From: Aestuariimicrobium kwangyangense DSM 21549
GTDB taxonomy: Bacteria > Actinomycetota > Actinomycetes > Propionibacteriales > Propionibacteriaceae
Assembly (NCBI RefSeq): GCF_000421525.1
Contig: NZ_ATXE01000001.1
Span: 372,001-436,000, forward strand
Reading direction: 5' to 3'
DNA length: 64,000 bases
Positions within the stretch are counted from its first letter, which is position 1. Every line of letters begins with the position of its first letter. Below are positions 7,964 to 17,746 of the stretch, piece by piece. The translations under genes and the position numbers were made by a program. The notes under the pieces were generated by a model. The model saw nothing but the letters and a program-made list of their open reading frames with translations, ran no database searches and was not told the DNA's origin.

Positions 7964-9883
7964 GTGACATCGGTGTCCATCCTTGCCCCGGCGGCCACGC
8001 GCAGCGACCGCACCCGCCTTCGTCCCCTCGACATCCGCAACGTGCGGCTCGACCCGTCGGGTCTGCTCGGACGACGGCAGCGGGTGAACGGTGAGGCCAC
8101 CATCCCCCATCTGGTCGAGCAGCTCGAGCGCACCGGGGCGGTCGACAACTTCCGCCGCCTCGCCGGCACCAGCGAGGCCGACTTCCGCGGTCTGCTGTTC
8201 TCCGACTCCGACGTCTACAAGACCATCGAGGCGATCGCCTGGGAGATGGGTCGCACCGGCACCACCGCCTTCGACGCCTGGCTGGACGAGGTGATCGGCC
8301 TGATGGCCGCCGTGCAGCAGCCCGACGGCTACCTCAACACGTGGATCCAGGGCGTGCACCCCGAACTGAAGCTCCAGGTACTGGCCTGGAACCACGAGAT
8401 GTACATGCTGGGTCACTGGCTGCAGGCCGCGATCACCTTCGACCGGGCCACCGGACGCCGTGACCTGCTGGATCTCGCCGAGAAGTTCGTCACCCTGATC
8501 GACCGCACCTTCGGCCCCGGCGGCGAGCGCGACGGCATCCCCGGTCACGAGGAGATCGAGACCGCGCTGGTCGAGCTCCACCGTCACACCGGCGAGGAGC
8601 GGCACCTGCGGTTGGCGCAACACCTGGTCGACCAGCGCGGCAAGGGCATCCTCGACGGCGGCAACATGAGGCAGCGCTACTTCCAGGACCACGCCCCCGT
8701 TCGCGAGTCCTTCGACCCCACCGGGCACGCCGTCCGCCAGCTCTACCTCAACGCCGGGGTCACCGACCTGGTGATCGAGGGTGCCGACGAGGCTCTCGCC
8801 GAGGCCATGCGTCAGCAGTGGGAACGCACCCACGAGCGGAAGATGTACATCACCGGCGCCTTCGGCTCACGTCACCGGGACGAGGCCTTCGGCAATGACT
8901 ACGAGCTGCCCAGCGACCGCGCCTACGCCGAGACCTGCGCCACCATCGCCGACCTGCAGTGGACCTGGCGGATGTCGCTGATCGAGGACGACCCCCGGCA
9001 CGCCGACGTGATCGAGCGCGAACTGCACAACGCGCTCCCAGCCTCGCTCGACGACACCGGTACCCGCTTCTTCTACTCGAACCCGGTGCAGCGGCGCCCC
9101 GACCGGTTCAGTGAGGGCAGTGCCCCCGCCGAGCGGGTGGAGTGGTACGAGTGCCCCTGCTGCCCGCCCAACATCGCCCGGGTGATCGCACAACTGTCGG
9201 GCTACGTCGCCGCGACGAGGCCAGACGGCGGCTTCGAACTGCTGCAGTACGCGTCCTGCGAGATCGACCTGTCCGCTGGCACGCTGCGCGTCGAGACCGA
9301 CTATCCGCGCTCGGGCCTCGTCCGTCTCTCGATCGAGGGGGATGCACCCGAGGCTGCTGTCGGGTTGCGGGTGCCGGGGTGGGTGACCTCGGGCCGGGTG
9401 CGGATCGCCGGTCGCGACCGTGCGATCACGGCCGACGAGCTCGCCGCGGGACGGGTCGAGTTGTCGGGCAGCGACGCGGACGGGGCCGAGATCGAGTTCG
9501 ACCTGCGGCCCCGGTGGACGGCCTCGCACCCCAGGGTCGACGCCACCCGCGGCTGCGTCGCCCTGGAGCGCGGTCCCGTCGTCTACTGCGTGGAGCAGGT
9601 CGACCTGGGTGAATCGGCCCAGGTGGACGACCTGAGGATCGACCCCACCGTCGCAGTCAACGAACAGGCCGACCAGCCTGCCGGCGAGGACGCGATCGCG
9701 CCCCCGCTCGCCGTCTCCGCCACGGCGTGGACCGATGCTCGTCCGTTGTTGCGCGATGCGCTCGCTGAGGAGGAACGATCGGACGAGCACCAGGTCGATG
9801 TCAGGTTGGTGCCGTTCGCGACCTGGGGCAACCGTGGCCCCGGGGCGATGCGCATCTGGCTGCCTCGCCTGTCGGAGCACTGA
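7964..9883 (+). CDS. Beta-L-arabinofuranosidase-type glycoside hydrolase, GH127
   Basis: The 639-residue protein matches the GH127 (former DUF1680) family. By spacing to the studied Bifidobacterium enzyme HypBA1, E307 (in DEAFG) is the acid/base, E323 and C325 (in AETCA) are zinc ligands, and C399 and C400 (in CPCCPPN) supply the remaining cysteines, including the nucleophile. The distance from E307 to E323 is 16 residues, as in HypBA1. The N-terminal part is an alpha/alpha barrel and the last 200 residues are beta-rich. There is no signal peptide, so it is cytoplasmic. It starts with GTG, with GGAG 8 nt upstream. With the nearby GH29 it suggests use of plant or host glycans. The sugar specificity within GH127 is inferred. 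Confidence 0.9.
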   Translation: MTSVSILAPAATRSDRTRLRPLDIRNVRLDPSGLLGRRQRVNGEATIPHLVEQLERTGAVDNFRRLAGTSEADFRGLLFSDSDVYKTIEAIAWEMGRTGTTAFDAWLDEVIGLMAAVQQPDGYLNTWIQGVHPELKLQVLAWNHEMYMLGHWLQAAITFDRATGRRDLLDLAEKFVTLIDRTFGPGGERDGIPGHEEIETALVELHRHTGEERHLRLAQHLVDQRGKGILDGGNMRQRYFQDHAPVRESFDPTGHAVRQLYLNAGVTDLVIEGADEALAEAMRQQWERTHERKMYITGAFGSRHRDEAFGNDYELPSDRAYAETCATIADLQWTWRMSLIEDDPRHADVIERELHNALPASLDDTGTRFFYSNPVQRRPDRFSEGSAPAERVEWYECPCCPPNIARVIAQLSGYVAATRPDGGFELLQYASCEIDLSAGTLRVETDYPRSGLVRLSIEGDAPEAAVGLRVPGWVTSGRVRIAGRDRAITADELAAGRVELSGSDADGAEIEFDLRPRWTASHPRVDATRGCVALERGPVVYCVEQVDLGESAQVDDLRIDPTVAVNEQADQPAGEDAIAPPLAVSATAWTDARPLLRDALAEEERSDEHQVDVRLVPFATWGNRGPGAMRIWLPRLSEH

Positions 9884-9914
9884 TCGGTCGTCCCCAACGG
9901 GGCCAGCAGTCGGG

Positions 9915-10904
<990 letters not shown>

Positions 10905-11042
10905 CTAATCCTGCGGGCGAGGCTGTGAGAGGCCTTGTCGCTACCCCCTTGACCTAGGCGACGGCGATGCCGAGCAACGCTGGCGGACACGATGGGACGC
11001 CGTCGGTTCCGCGACTTCGTCGGGGCGCGCACACTTGTGCCC

Positions 11043-12032
11043 ATGAGTCGCGACACCGGGCAGCCCCCCGACGAGCCGATCGCCCGTCCGCGGGCACTGC
11101 GCTGGGCGGGGTGGCTGACCTTGGCGGCGACAGTCGTGTTGGTGTCGGTGCTGGTGGTTCCTGCCTGGGTCGGGCACGGGCGACGGGCCCTGGGCGACCC
11201 TTCTCCATCCCGGACGTCCTCCTCGCCGACACCCTCCCGTCGAGCAGGGAACGGGGACCCCTTCGACGCCGGCCCGCTGGTGGCGGGCCCCGGGGACCGG
11301 CTGATCTCGGGCGGGCAGGTGTTCGAGGACCCCTCCAACGGGCGCGGGCTGCAGTTCTGCGTGGGCAACATCGCCGCGAAGTACCCCCCGACCTGTACGG
11401 GCTGGACGACCCGTGGCCTGACCTGGGCGCACGTGGAGTCACGCGGGGTCGATGTCACGACCGACCGCGGGATCCGCTGGGCGCAGGCGGTGCTCGTCGG
11501 CACCCTCCAGGACAAGACGTTCACGGTCCAACAGGTCTACCCCGACGATGACAGTGCACCGTGGCCACCCGGGCGTGACATGGGCGGCGGATTCAACTTC
11601 AACGCCTTCTGCGCACCGGCCCGCACCACCGTCGAACGCGGTTCCGCCACCGCCGCCCAGCGCGCGGCCGAGAGTCGTCCCGACTACCAGATGCTCTACG
11701 TCGACGGATCGATCATCAACGTGGTGGTGACCGAGGACGTCGAAGGGGCCAGGGAGGCGATCGAGAAGGTCTACCTCGGCCCGCTCTGCGTCGGGTTGGG
11801 TCGTGGGCTGACCCATCGCCGGCTCGCCCAGGCCCAGGCCGCGGTGACTGCACTGATGACACCGTCGAGCGGGATCAACGCCGTCGGCATCCGTCCCGAG
11901 GGGCAGGGGGCTGCCCTCGAGGTGTCGGTCGACGTGCTCACCCAGGATCTCTACGACCAGATCGTCGGGGCGGTCGGACCTGACGTGGCCCAGTGGCTCG
12001 TCATCCGCCCCAGGATGCTGCCGATCCCCTAG
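11043..12032 (+). CDS. Membrane-anchored exported protein of unknown function
   Basis: The 330-residue protein has one N-terminal helix (about residues 20-43) and then a Pro/Ser/Thr-rich linker. The extracellular domain contains a cysteine pair in FCVGNIAAKYPPTCTGW, a pattern seen in many unnamed actinobacterial envelope proteins (LCLGxVxxSxPPQC-like), followed by an RWAQAVLVGTLQDKTFTVQ strand. The C-terminal half is alpha/beta and has a third and fourth cysteine (AFCAPA, GPLCVG). The ATG follows CACACT by 7 nt without a clear ribosome site. It is divergent from the aldo/keto reductase. I recognise the domain type but no function is known to me. Confidence 0.7.
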   Translation: MSRDTGQPPDEPIARPRALRWAGWLTLAATVVLVSVLVVPAWVGHGRRALGDPSPSRTSSSPTPSRRAGNGDPFDAGPLVAGPGDRLISGGQVFEDPSNGRGLQFCVGNIAAKYPPTCTGWTTRGLTWAHVESRGVDVTTDRGIRWAQAVLVGTLQDKTFTVQQVYPDDDSAPWPPGRDMGGGFNFNAFCAPARTTVERGSATAAQRAAESRPDYQMLYVDGSIINVVVTEDVEGAREAIEKVYLGPLCVGLGRGLTHRRLAQAQAAVTALMTPSSGINAVGIRPEGQGAALEVSVDVLTQDLYDQIVGAVGPDVAQWLVIRPRMLPIP

Positions 12033-12098
12033 TGGGGCCGGCGTTGGGTCGTCCATCAGGATGACATCCCCGGCAGGAAGCGGCGTGGTGGCCCCGCC

Positions 12099-12492
12099 TA
12101 GGCTCGGGGGTCCGACCACGAAAGGGATGCCCATGCGCCGCCGCGGCCTCGGGTTGGGGCTCCGCTTCACCTGCCGGTTCCGTCACGGCGTCGGAAGCCA
12201 CGACCCCTGCTTCGGTCTGAGTCGGGCGGCCTCAGCCGCTCGGCGGATGGGCGGGATCGATCCTGAGGATGCGGTCGTCGCCCGGGCGCGGGCTGCCGCG
12301 ACCGTCGGTGTTGTTGGTGAGCACCCACAGGTGCCCGTCGGGAGCAACCACCACATCGCGCAGACGCCCGAACTCGCCCACAAGCATCTCGGACGACCGA
12401 CCCGGATCCCGGACCGGGACCCGTCGCAGCCGATTCCCCTTGAGGTTGGCGATCCAGATGGCAGCGCCCCTGTCGGTGTCGTCGCTGCCTGA
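12099..12492 (+). other. Possible broken or antisense small gene with promoter and ribosome site
   Basis: TAGGCT (12099-12104) is followed by AAAGGG (12121-12126) and an ATG at 12133. From there the frame has very high third-position GC for about 29 codons (MRRRGLGLGLRF...). It then runs antisense through the end of the sugar dehydrogenase gene to 12492. The front half looks like a genuine gene start and the rest looks like a shadow. It may be a gene remnant cut by the neighbouring gene, or an overlapping small gene. Confidence 0.3.
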
Positions 12493-13452
12493 GTCGCCGG
12501 TGATCGCGATGCCACTGGGACTGGCCTGGTCGGGGGTCCATTGCTGCACGGGATCGACCAGTCCGGACCGGTGCGCGATTCCCTCGACGGTCGGCCATCC
12601 ATAGTTGGCACCCGGCCGGATGATGTTCAGTTCGTCCCAGGTGTTCTGTCCGAACTCGCTGGCGAACAGGGTGCCGTCGGGCGCCCAGGCCAGGCCTTGG
12701 GGGTTGCGATGGCCGAAGGAGTAGACCAGCGACCCGGGGAACGGGTTGTCGTCCGGGACCTCGCCGTCGGGTGTCATCCGCAGGATCTTGCCGTTCAGTG
12801 CGCCCCGGTCCTGGGCGCTGGCACGAGCACCGGCGTCACCCACCGTGGCGTAGAGCATGCCGTCCGGGCCGAACGCGATCCGGCCGCCGTTGTGGGTGAA
12901 CGCCTTCCGGATGCCCGCCAGGATCACGGTGGGATTTGACAGGGAGAGCGACGGGCCCGTGCCGGTCAGGGAGTACCGGACGATGCGGTTGTCGTCGGCG
13001 GCGGTGAAGTAGGCGTAGAGGGCGTCCTGGCGCACGGCGAGGCCGAGCAGTCCTCCCTCACCGGCGTGGACGACTCCGGTGACGGTCCCGATCTGCCGTG
13101 GGGCGACGGGCGTGCCTGGGGTGGCGTCAACGGCGAGGGGAACTGCGGAGATCGCGAGCACGCGACCGCTGTCGCGCTCGCTGACCAGGGCGGTGGTGCC
13201 GTGGAAGGTGATCGACCACGGGGCACTCAGGCCCGTGGCGACCTCGGTGATGGTGGGCGACTGCGAGGAGGTGGCCGGTGGACGCGCGGTCCCGCCCGGC
13301 GTGGCGGTGGTGGCACTGCCAGCGGTGGAGGTGCTTCCCGAGGGTGTGGGGGCTGGGGTGCTGGGCGAGGTTCGGGCGGTGTCCTTGGTGCAGGCACCCA
13401 GACCGGACACCAACAGAGCGGCGAGGATGACGCTGCGTCGGTTCGGGTCCAT
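12232..13452 (-). CDS. Lipoprotein PQQ-dependent-type sugar (glucose/sorbosone) dehydrogenase
   Basis: The 406-residue product starts at MDPNRRSVILAALL. The ATG is preceded by AGGAG 8 nt away, which is preferred over a TTG two codons earlier. A lipobox SGLGAC predicts an acylated cysteine at about residue 21. A Thr/Pro/Ser linker follows, then a six-bladed beta-propeller of the soluble glucose/sorbosone dehydrogenase type, with segments such as LSAPWSITFHGTTALV, GEGGLLGLAV, FTHNGGRIAFGPDGMLY and HRNPQGLAWAPDGTLF. Known members oxidise aldose sugars with bound PQQ on the outside of the membrane, while other members have no known substrate. No PQQ synthesis gene is in the window, so activity depends on external PQQ or on another role. 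Confidence 0.85.
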   Translation of the reverse strand: MDPNRRSVILAALLVSGLGACTKDTARTSPSTPAPTPSGSTSTAGSATTATPGGTARPPATSSQSPTITEVATGLSAPWSITFHGTTALVSERDSGRVLAISAVPLAVDATPGTPVAPRQIGTVTGVVHAGEGGLLGLAVRQDALYAYFTAADDNRIVRYSLTGTGPSLSLSNPTVILAGIRKAFTHNGGRIAFGPDGMLYATVGDAGARASAQDRGALNGKILRMTPDGEVPDDNPFPGSLVYSFGHRNPQGLAWAPDGTLFASEFGQNTWDELNIIRPGANYGWPTVEGIAHRSGLVDPVQQWTPDQASPSGIAITGDSGSDDTDRGAAIWIANLKGNRLRRVPVRDPGRSSEMLVGEFGRLRDVVVAPDGHLWVLTNNTDGRGSPRPGDDRILRIDPAHPPSG

Positions 13453-13515
13453 GAGCAAGCTCCTGTCTGGTGCCCCGATGCTACGTGCCGGGCGGGAGCG
13501 GGGTGGGGCACGACC

Positions 13516-14538
13516 TCAGCCCAGCCGCACCAACACCTTGCCGGAGGCCTCGGAATCCCGTGCCACCTCGAAGGCCTGAGCCACCTGGCCCAGCCCGAAG
13601 CAGTGGGTGACGACGGCGGCGATCTCGGGACGACCGTCGAGCAGGACGATGGCGTCATCGATCTCGTCGATGAAGCGGAAGTTCGTGCGCACCGTGACCT
13701 CCTTGCTGATCAGCCGGGAGAGTTCGAGTGACTGCGGCCCGGCTGGGACCATGCCCACCTGCACCACCGTTCCCCCTCGTCGCACCGCACGCCAGGCGCT
13801 GTTGACCCCGGACGCCGTTCCGGAGCACTCGAACACCACCTCGAACCCCTCGGGGAGTTCCTCCCCTCCTGCGGCCCCCACCCAGTAGGCGCTGTCGGCC
13901 CCGACCTCCTGGGCGCGCGCCAAGGGTCCACGGGCGACATCGGATGCCGCCACCGTGGCGGCACCGCCGGCGCGCAGGGCCGCGACCTGCAGCAACCCGA
14001 TGGGGCCGGCACCCACCACCAGGGTGCGCGCACGCGCGACCGGTCCCGCCTGCGACAGGGCATGCAGCGCGACGGCCAAGGGTTCGGCGAGGGCTGCTCT
14101 GTCCAGCGGAAGGGAGTCGGGCAGCACCCGCACCATGGTGCGGTCGACCACCACGAACTCGGCCATCGCCCCCTGGGTGTGGGGCCAGGTGGCGGCGCTG
14201 CCCAGGTAACTGCCCCCGGGCCACAGGTGCGGACTCGATCCGAGGCCAGGCTGGGACACACCGAAACGGGCCGGGTGCACGGTCACCGGGGTTCCCGGCC
14301 GGAGCGTGCCCGACGGGTCGAGGTCGACGCGGCCGGACAGTTCGTGCCCCGGCACCAGCGGCTCCCGCACCACGAAGTCGCCGTTGGCGCCGTCGTACCA
14401 GTAGTGCAGGTCCGACCCGCAGATGCCCACGTGGCTGATGCGCAGGCGTACCTGGTGCTCGTCCGGTTCAGGGATGGGGAGCCTCTCGACACGCAGGTCA
14501 CCGGCTCCCCAGATGCGGACTGCCGCCATGGTGGTCAT
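13516..14538 (-). CDS. Zinc-type medium-chain dehydrogenase, L-idonate 5-dehydrogenase-like
   Basis: The 340-residue protein belongs to the sorbitol/idonate branch of the zinc-dependent alcohol dehydrogenases. Catalytic zinc ligands are C40 (ICGSDLHYW), H65 and E66 (PGHELSG). The four-cysteine structural zinc site is absent. A Rossmann domain is visible at VVGAGPIGLLQVAAL. It is the last gene of a minus-strand operon. Its ATG overlaps the stop codon of the upstream mannitol-type dehydrogenase (ATGA), so translation is probably coupled. Together with that enzyme and the SDR it is likely to interconvert hexonates or polyols, for example L-idonate and 5-ketogluconate. A second ATG three codons in (MAAVRIWG) is an alternative start. 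Confidence 0.8.
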   Translation of the reverse strand: MTTMAAVRIWGAGDLRVERLPIPEPDEHQVRLRISHVGICGSDLHYWYDGANGDFVVREPLVPGHELSGRVDLDPSGTLRPGTPVTVHPARFGVSQPGLGSSPHLWPGGSYLGSAATWPHTQGAMAEFVVVDRTMVRVLPDSLPLDRAALAEPLAVALHALSQAGPVARARTLVVGAGPIGLLQVAALRAGGAATVAASDVARGPLARAQEVGADSAYWVGAAGGEELPEGFEVVFECSGTASGVNSAWRAVRRGGTVVQVGMVPAGPQSLELSRLISKEVTVRTNFRFIDEIDDAIVLLDGRPEIAAVVTHCFGLGQVAQAFEVARDSEASGKVLVRLG

Positions 14539-16004
14539 GCCTGGCTCCAGCCGCCGGTGGCCTCCGTGGCCGCCTGTTCGATCCCGTCGGCGGTGATGAC
14601 GCCGACGAGTTCGGTGACCCGGTCGATGAATGGCTCCTGGTCGACCAGACCGGGCATCACCGCCGCCACCACGGATCGGGTGCGGTCTGAGCCGAGTCGC
14701 CCATGGGTGAGCGAGAGCAGTTCGGCGCGGCGCGGTTCGTCCATCTGGTCGGCAATCGCGCCCGGACGGAATCGGTCGGGTGGGCAGACGCAGCAGATCC
14801 AGGCGGCCGTGGTGAGGGCCATCACGTGGGGAACCTCCCCTCGATCCAGGGCTCCTAGCGCTGGTCGGGGAAGGCGTTGGGGGAGTTTGGACGACCCGTC
14901 AGACCCCACCCTCGCGATGCTGTCACCCAGGGCCGTGTTCGACCAGCGCTCGTACAGCCGGCCCACGTGGGTCTCCACATCGAAGCCCGAGGGTGCCGTG
15001 ATCACGGGCAGGCACTCACGATTGATCGCGGTGATGACCGCTTCGCGCACGAACTCGTGCCCCCAGGCCTCCGGGATGGTCGCGCAGCCGGCGAGCGCGC
15101 CCGCGTAGCTGATGAGCGAATGCATGGCATTGAGCAGCAGGAGCTTCAATTCCTCGAAGCGGTCGACCTGGTCGGAGAAGACGACGCCGGCCGACTCCCA
15201 GGCCGGACGACCAGCCGGGAAGGAGTCCTCGAGCACCCACATCGAGAAGCGTTCTGCGGGCACGGGCACGCGGTCGTCGACCCCCAACAGGTGCTCCACC
15301 CGCGCACGGGTGAGGTCGCTCGTGGCCGGCACGATGCGATCGACCATCGTGTTCGGGAAGCTCACGTGCTGAGCAATGTGCTCGATCACGGACGACTTCA
15401 CGCCCGCCAGGTCGAGGTAGTCGAGCACCGCGGCTCGGGTGGTGGCGCCGTTGGACGAGACGTTGTCGCAGGAGACCACCGCGATCGGGGACTGGTCGTG
15501 GGCGCGGCGTTCGAGCCCTCGGGCGAGCAGTCCGATCATGGTGCGGGGTTGAGCGCAGGCGAGGTCGGCGCTGATGGCGCCCCGGTCGGGACCTGCAGCA
15601 CCCGACGCCCCCGGCATGCGCAGGTAACCCTTCTCGGTCAGCGTGAGCGTGACCACGCGGTGTCGGGGATCGGCGATCCGGTTGATCACGGCCTCCGGTT
15701 GGGTGGCGGCGACGAGGGTCTCGCGGTGCACGTCGACCACATCGGCCCGATCTTCGGCCGGGTCGAGTTGGAGCACCGCGTAGAGGTGGTCCTGCTCGGC
15801 CATGGCCCGAGCGATGGCCGGGGAGCGGTGGGCGACACCGACGATGCCCCAGTCACCCGGCTCGGCGGCGATAGCCAGGGCGGTGTCCACGGCTTGGTGG
15901 GCGCGGTGGAACTGTCCCAGTCCGAGGTGGACGATGCCCGTCGCCTCGGGCGCGGCGGCACCGATCCGAGCGGAAATGGGGAGGCTGGCTCGGCTGAGGC
16001 GCAT
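14535..16004 (-). CDS. Long-chain mannitol dehydrogenase family protein (fructuronate reductase-like)
   Basis: The 489-residue protein is a polyol-specific long-chain dehydrogenase. The N-terminal NAD-binding start is GIVHLGLGQFHRAHQ, the conserved VVSCDNVSSNG and SFPNTMVDRIVP segments follow, and the active site K-x4-N-x2-H is K287, N292 and H295 (KLLLLNAMHS). Family members reduce D-fructuronate, tagaturonate or D-fructose to the matching alcohol with NAD(P)H. The ATG at 16004 has GAGAGGA 8 nt upstream. The longer frame up to 16091 would overlap the SDR gene end and was not used. It is the second gene of the SDR-MtlD-IdnD operon. A paralogue lies at 18238-19725. Confidence 0.85.
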   Translation of the reverse strand: MRLSRASLPISARIGAAAPEATGIVHLGLGQFHRAHQAVDTALAIAAEPGDWGIVGVAHRSPAIARAMAEQDHLYAVLQLDPAEDRADVVDVHRETLVAATQPEAVINRIADPRHRVVTLTLTEKGYLRMPGASGAAGPDRGAISADLACAQPRTMIGLLARGLERRAHDQSPIAVVSCDNVSSNGATTRAAVLDYLDLAGVKSSVIEHIAQHVSFPNTMVDRIVPATSDLTRARVEHLLGVDDRVPVPAERFSMWVLEDSFPAGRPAWESAGVVFSDQVDRFEELKLLLLNAMHSLISYAGALAGCATIPEAWGHEFVREAVITAINRECLPVITAPSGFDVETHVGRLYERWSNTALGDSIARVGSDGSSKLPQRLPRPALGALDRGEVPHVMALTTAAWICCVCPPDRFRPGAIADQMDEPRRAELLSLTHGRLGSDRTRSVVAAVMPGLVDQEPFIDRVTELVGVITADGIEQAATEATGGWSQA

Positions 16005-16047
16005 GGTGTCATCCTCTCGCCAGCGACGTGGGCCCCGCTGGCGTCCT

Positions 16048-16875
16048 CTACTTCCAGCCCCCGAGACGGGCGGCCAACGCGTCCCCCGCACGGGTCGGCA
16101 GCACCTGACCCATCGCCACCATCGCCGCCGCCTGGACTCCCGCGGCGTACCTGGCGCGCGGACGGGGTGCGGTCAGGGCGCGTTCGACGGTGCGGGCGAC
16201 CACGTCGGGGGAGACGGTGCGGGGTCGCAGCATCCCGACCAGCTTTCGCATGCCGGCCAGGTGCGCGGCGTAGAGCTCCCGGTGGTGCGGGGACAGCTTC
16301 GCCTCCATGTCGTCGAGTGCCCCGTCGATCGTCCGCCAGGCGGAGGTGTCGGTGGGGCCCGGTTCCACGACGACCACGTCGATCTCCCACGGCCGCAACT
16401 CCACGCGGAGCACGTCGGCGAGGCCTTCGATGGCGAACTTCGAGGAGCAGTAGGCGCCCTCCATGGTCACCGCAGTTCGTCCGCCGGTGGACGAGATGAA
16501 GACGATCCGACCGGCTGCCTCGCGGATCTTGGGGAGCACCGCCTGGGTGACGGCGACCTGGCCGAACACGTTGACCTCGAACTGGCGGCGGAAGTCTTCG
16601 ATGGAGATGGCCTCAACGGGTCCGAGCACCCCGATGCCCGCGTTGTTGACGACGGCGTCGAGTCGGTGCGGCAGCCGGTCGAGGAGTGCTTCGACCTGGC
16701 GGCTCTCCGTGACGTCGAGTTCGACGGGGGTGATGAGCGTGTTCCTCGCGGCGAGCCGTTCGCCTTCCGCTGCGGCGCGCACCCCTGCGAAGACCGTCCA
16801 GCCGGAGGCCGCCAGACGTAGTGCGACCGCCTCACCGATACCGCGACCCGCGCCGGTGACCAGTGCTGTGGGCAT
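16048..16875 (-). CDS. Short-chain dehydrogenase/reductase
   Basis: The 275-residue SDR shows the classical features: cofactor loop TGAGRGIGEAVAL near the N-terminus, NNAGIG at about 80-85, a catalytic serine in VFISSTGG, the YxxxK pair in AYCSSKFA and the PGPTD turn. The start ATG (MPTALVTGAG) follows a good GGGAGG site and replaces a longer reading frame. It is the first gene of the three-gene sugar/polyol dehydrogenase operon and is transcribed divergently from a TetR-type gene that probably controls it through the palindrome between them. The substrate is unknown. Confidence 0.85.
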   Translation of the reverse strand: MPTALVTGAGRGIGEAVALRLAASGWTVFAGVRAAAEGERLAARNTLITPVELDVTESRQVEALLDRLPHRLDAVVNNAGIGVLGPVEAISIEDFRRQFEVNVFGQVAVTQAVLPKIREAAGRIVFISSTGGRTAVTMEGAYCSSKFAIEGLADVLRVELRPWEIDVVVVEPGPTDTSAWRTIDGALDDMEAKLSPHHRELYAAHLAGMRKLVGMLRPRTVSPDVVARTVERALTAPRPRARYAAGVQAAAMVAMGQVLPTRAGDALAARLGGWK

Positions 16876-16909
16876 GTGTGTCCTCCCTTTGCTGCATCCG
16901 CTCGAGCCA

Positions 16910-16937
16910 GACACTACATCTGTAGTACACAGGTGTC
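16910..16937. promoter_or_regulatory. Putative TetR-type operator between SDR operon and regulator
   Basis: GACAC(T) and (G)GTGTC form the outer ends of a 28-bp imperfect palindrome. It contains the perfect CTACA-TC-TGTAG and the CTGT-AGTAC-ACAG inverted repeats. It sits in the 82-bp divergent gap, overlaps the likely promoters of both genes and ends 20 nt before the regulator start. Confidence 0.5.
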
Positions 16938-16945
16938 ACGACCTC

Positions 16946-16951
16946 TATGGT
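16946..16951 (+). promoter_or_regulatory. Putative -10 hexamer of the TetR-type gene (leaderless type)
   Basis: TATGGT lies 6 nt before the GTG at 16958, with no ribosome site between. It is one of ten such arrangements in this window. Confidence 0.4.
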
Positions 16952-16957
16952 GTCCAA

Positions 16958-17506
16958 GTGACTTCACAGCGAGAACGAGTGCTGGACGCCGCCATCGAGG
17001 TGCTCGGCACCCAGGGGCTCAGGGCCCTCACTCATCGCCGGGTCGACCTGCAGGCGGGGCTGGCGGCTGGTTCGACCTCCAACCATTTCCGCACCCGCGA
17101 GGCGTTGGTCATGGGCGTCTCCGAGGCGATTCCCGAGCGGGAACTGCGCGGGTTCGAGGACGCTGTCGCTCCAGGCTCGGTGGAGGAGTTGGTCGACCTG
17201 CTGGTGGCCCTCATTGACCACGCGACAGATGGGAATCGGACGATGACCGCTGCCCGACTGGCGCTGTTCATGGAGGCCAACCATCATCAGGCCCTGCGCG
17301 AGTCCATCTGGCGCGGCCGTCAGACGATGACGGCCTTCCTGGAGCCAGTCATGATGGGGCTCGGGGCGATCGAGCCGATCGTCTCTGCGGGGGCGCTGAT
17401 GGCCTGCGCTGAGGGTGTGATCCTGCATCGGATCGCGCGCGGCGACGACTCGGACGCCAAACCGCTGCTCGACGTGGTGGTGAGGGGGTCCTTCCGCGCG
17501 AGCTGA
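16958..17506 (+). CDS. TetR/AcrR-family transcriptional regulator
   Basis: The 182-residue protein has the N-terminal TetR helix-turn-helix (RERVLDAAIEVLGTQGLRAL, then THRRVDLQAGLAAGSTSNHF). A helical ligand-binding domain follows. The start is the GTG at 16958, six bases after a TATGGT hexamer. The phase of the neighbouring ATG does not fit. It lies divergent from the SDR operon with a palindrome in the gap, so it is most likely a local repressor of that operon and of itself. The ligand is unknown, perhaps the operon's substrate. A family B palindromic repeat begins 17 nt after its stop. Confidence 0.85.
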   Translation: MTSQRERVLDAAIEVLGTQGLRALTHRRVDLQAGLAAGSTSNHFRTREALVMGVSEAIPERELRGFEDAVAPGSVEELVDLLVALIDHATDGNRTMTAARLALFMEANHHQALRESIWRGRQTMTAFLEPVMMGLGAIEPIVSAGALMACAEGVILHRIARGDDSDAKPLLDVVVRGSFRAS

Positions 17507-17523
17507 GCGCGGGGCGCGGGACC

Positions 17524-17608
17524 CAATCGTGCCGATCGTGTGCTCTGGTGGCGATTGTTGCCCTCCCAGCAGCACTTTCGGCGCCAGCGCACGCGATCCG
17601 CACGATTG
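17524..17608. repeat. Palindromic intergenic repeat, family B, copy 1 (85 bp)
   Basis: The ends (CAATCGTGCCGATCGTG and CGATCCGCACGATTG) are imperfect inverted repeats of about 28 bp. The second copy at 24196-24280 is also exactly 85 bp, has the same orientation and shares most of the first 40 and last 16 bases. It follows the TetR gene stop by 17 nt. Confidence 0.8.
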
Positions 17609-17746
17609 CCCCACGTGACGCCTGCGGCGGGCGGTTCAAGGGGCGGGCAGTTGCCTCGTTTGCCTTGGGCAGCGTGCCGACGATGTCTATCGTGGGGATT
17701 CCAGCGGGGCCAGCATCCGGCCTACCGCGCGAACGAAGGGACCTCC

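Noticed and set aside
7793-8833. Minus-strand frame over family A repeat and GH127 start
   Set aside because: It is a shadow of GH127 that runs through a palindrome; no ribosome site and no recognisable domain.
16958-17506. TetR-type gene considered as the BioQ regulator of the bioB boxes
   Set aside because: Its own divergent gap has no TGAAC-N3-GTTCA box and the palindrome there is different. It more likely controls the SDR operon.
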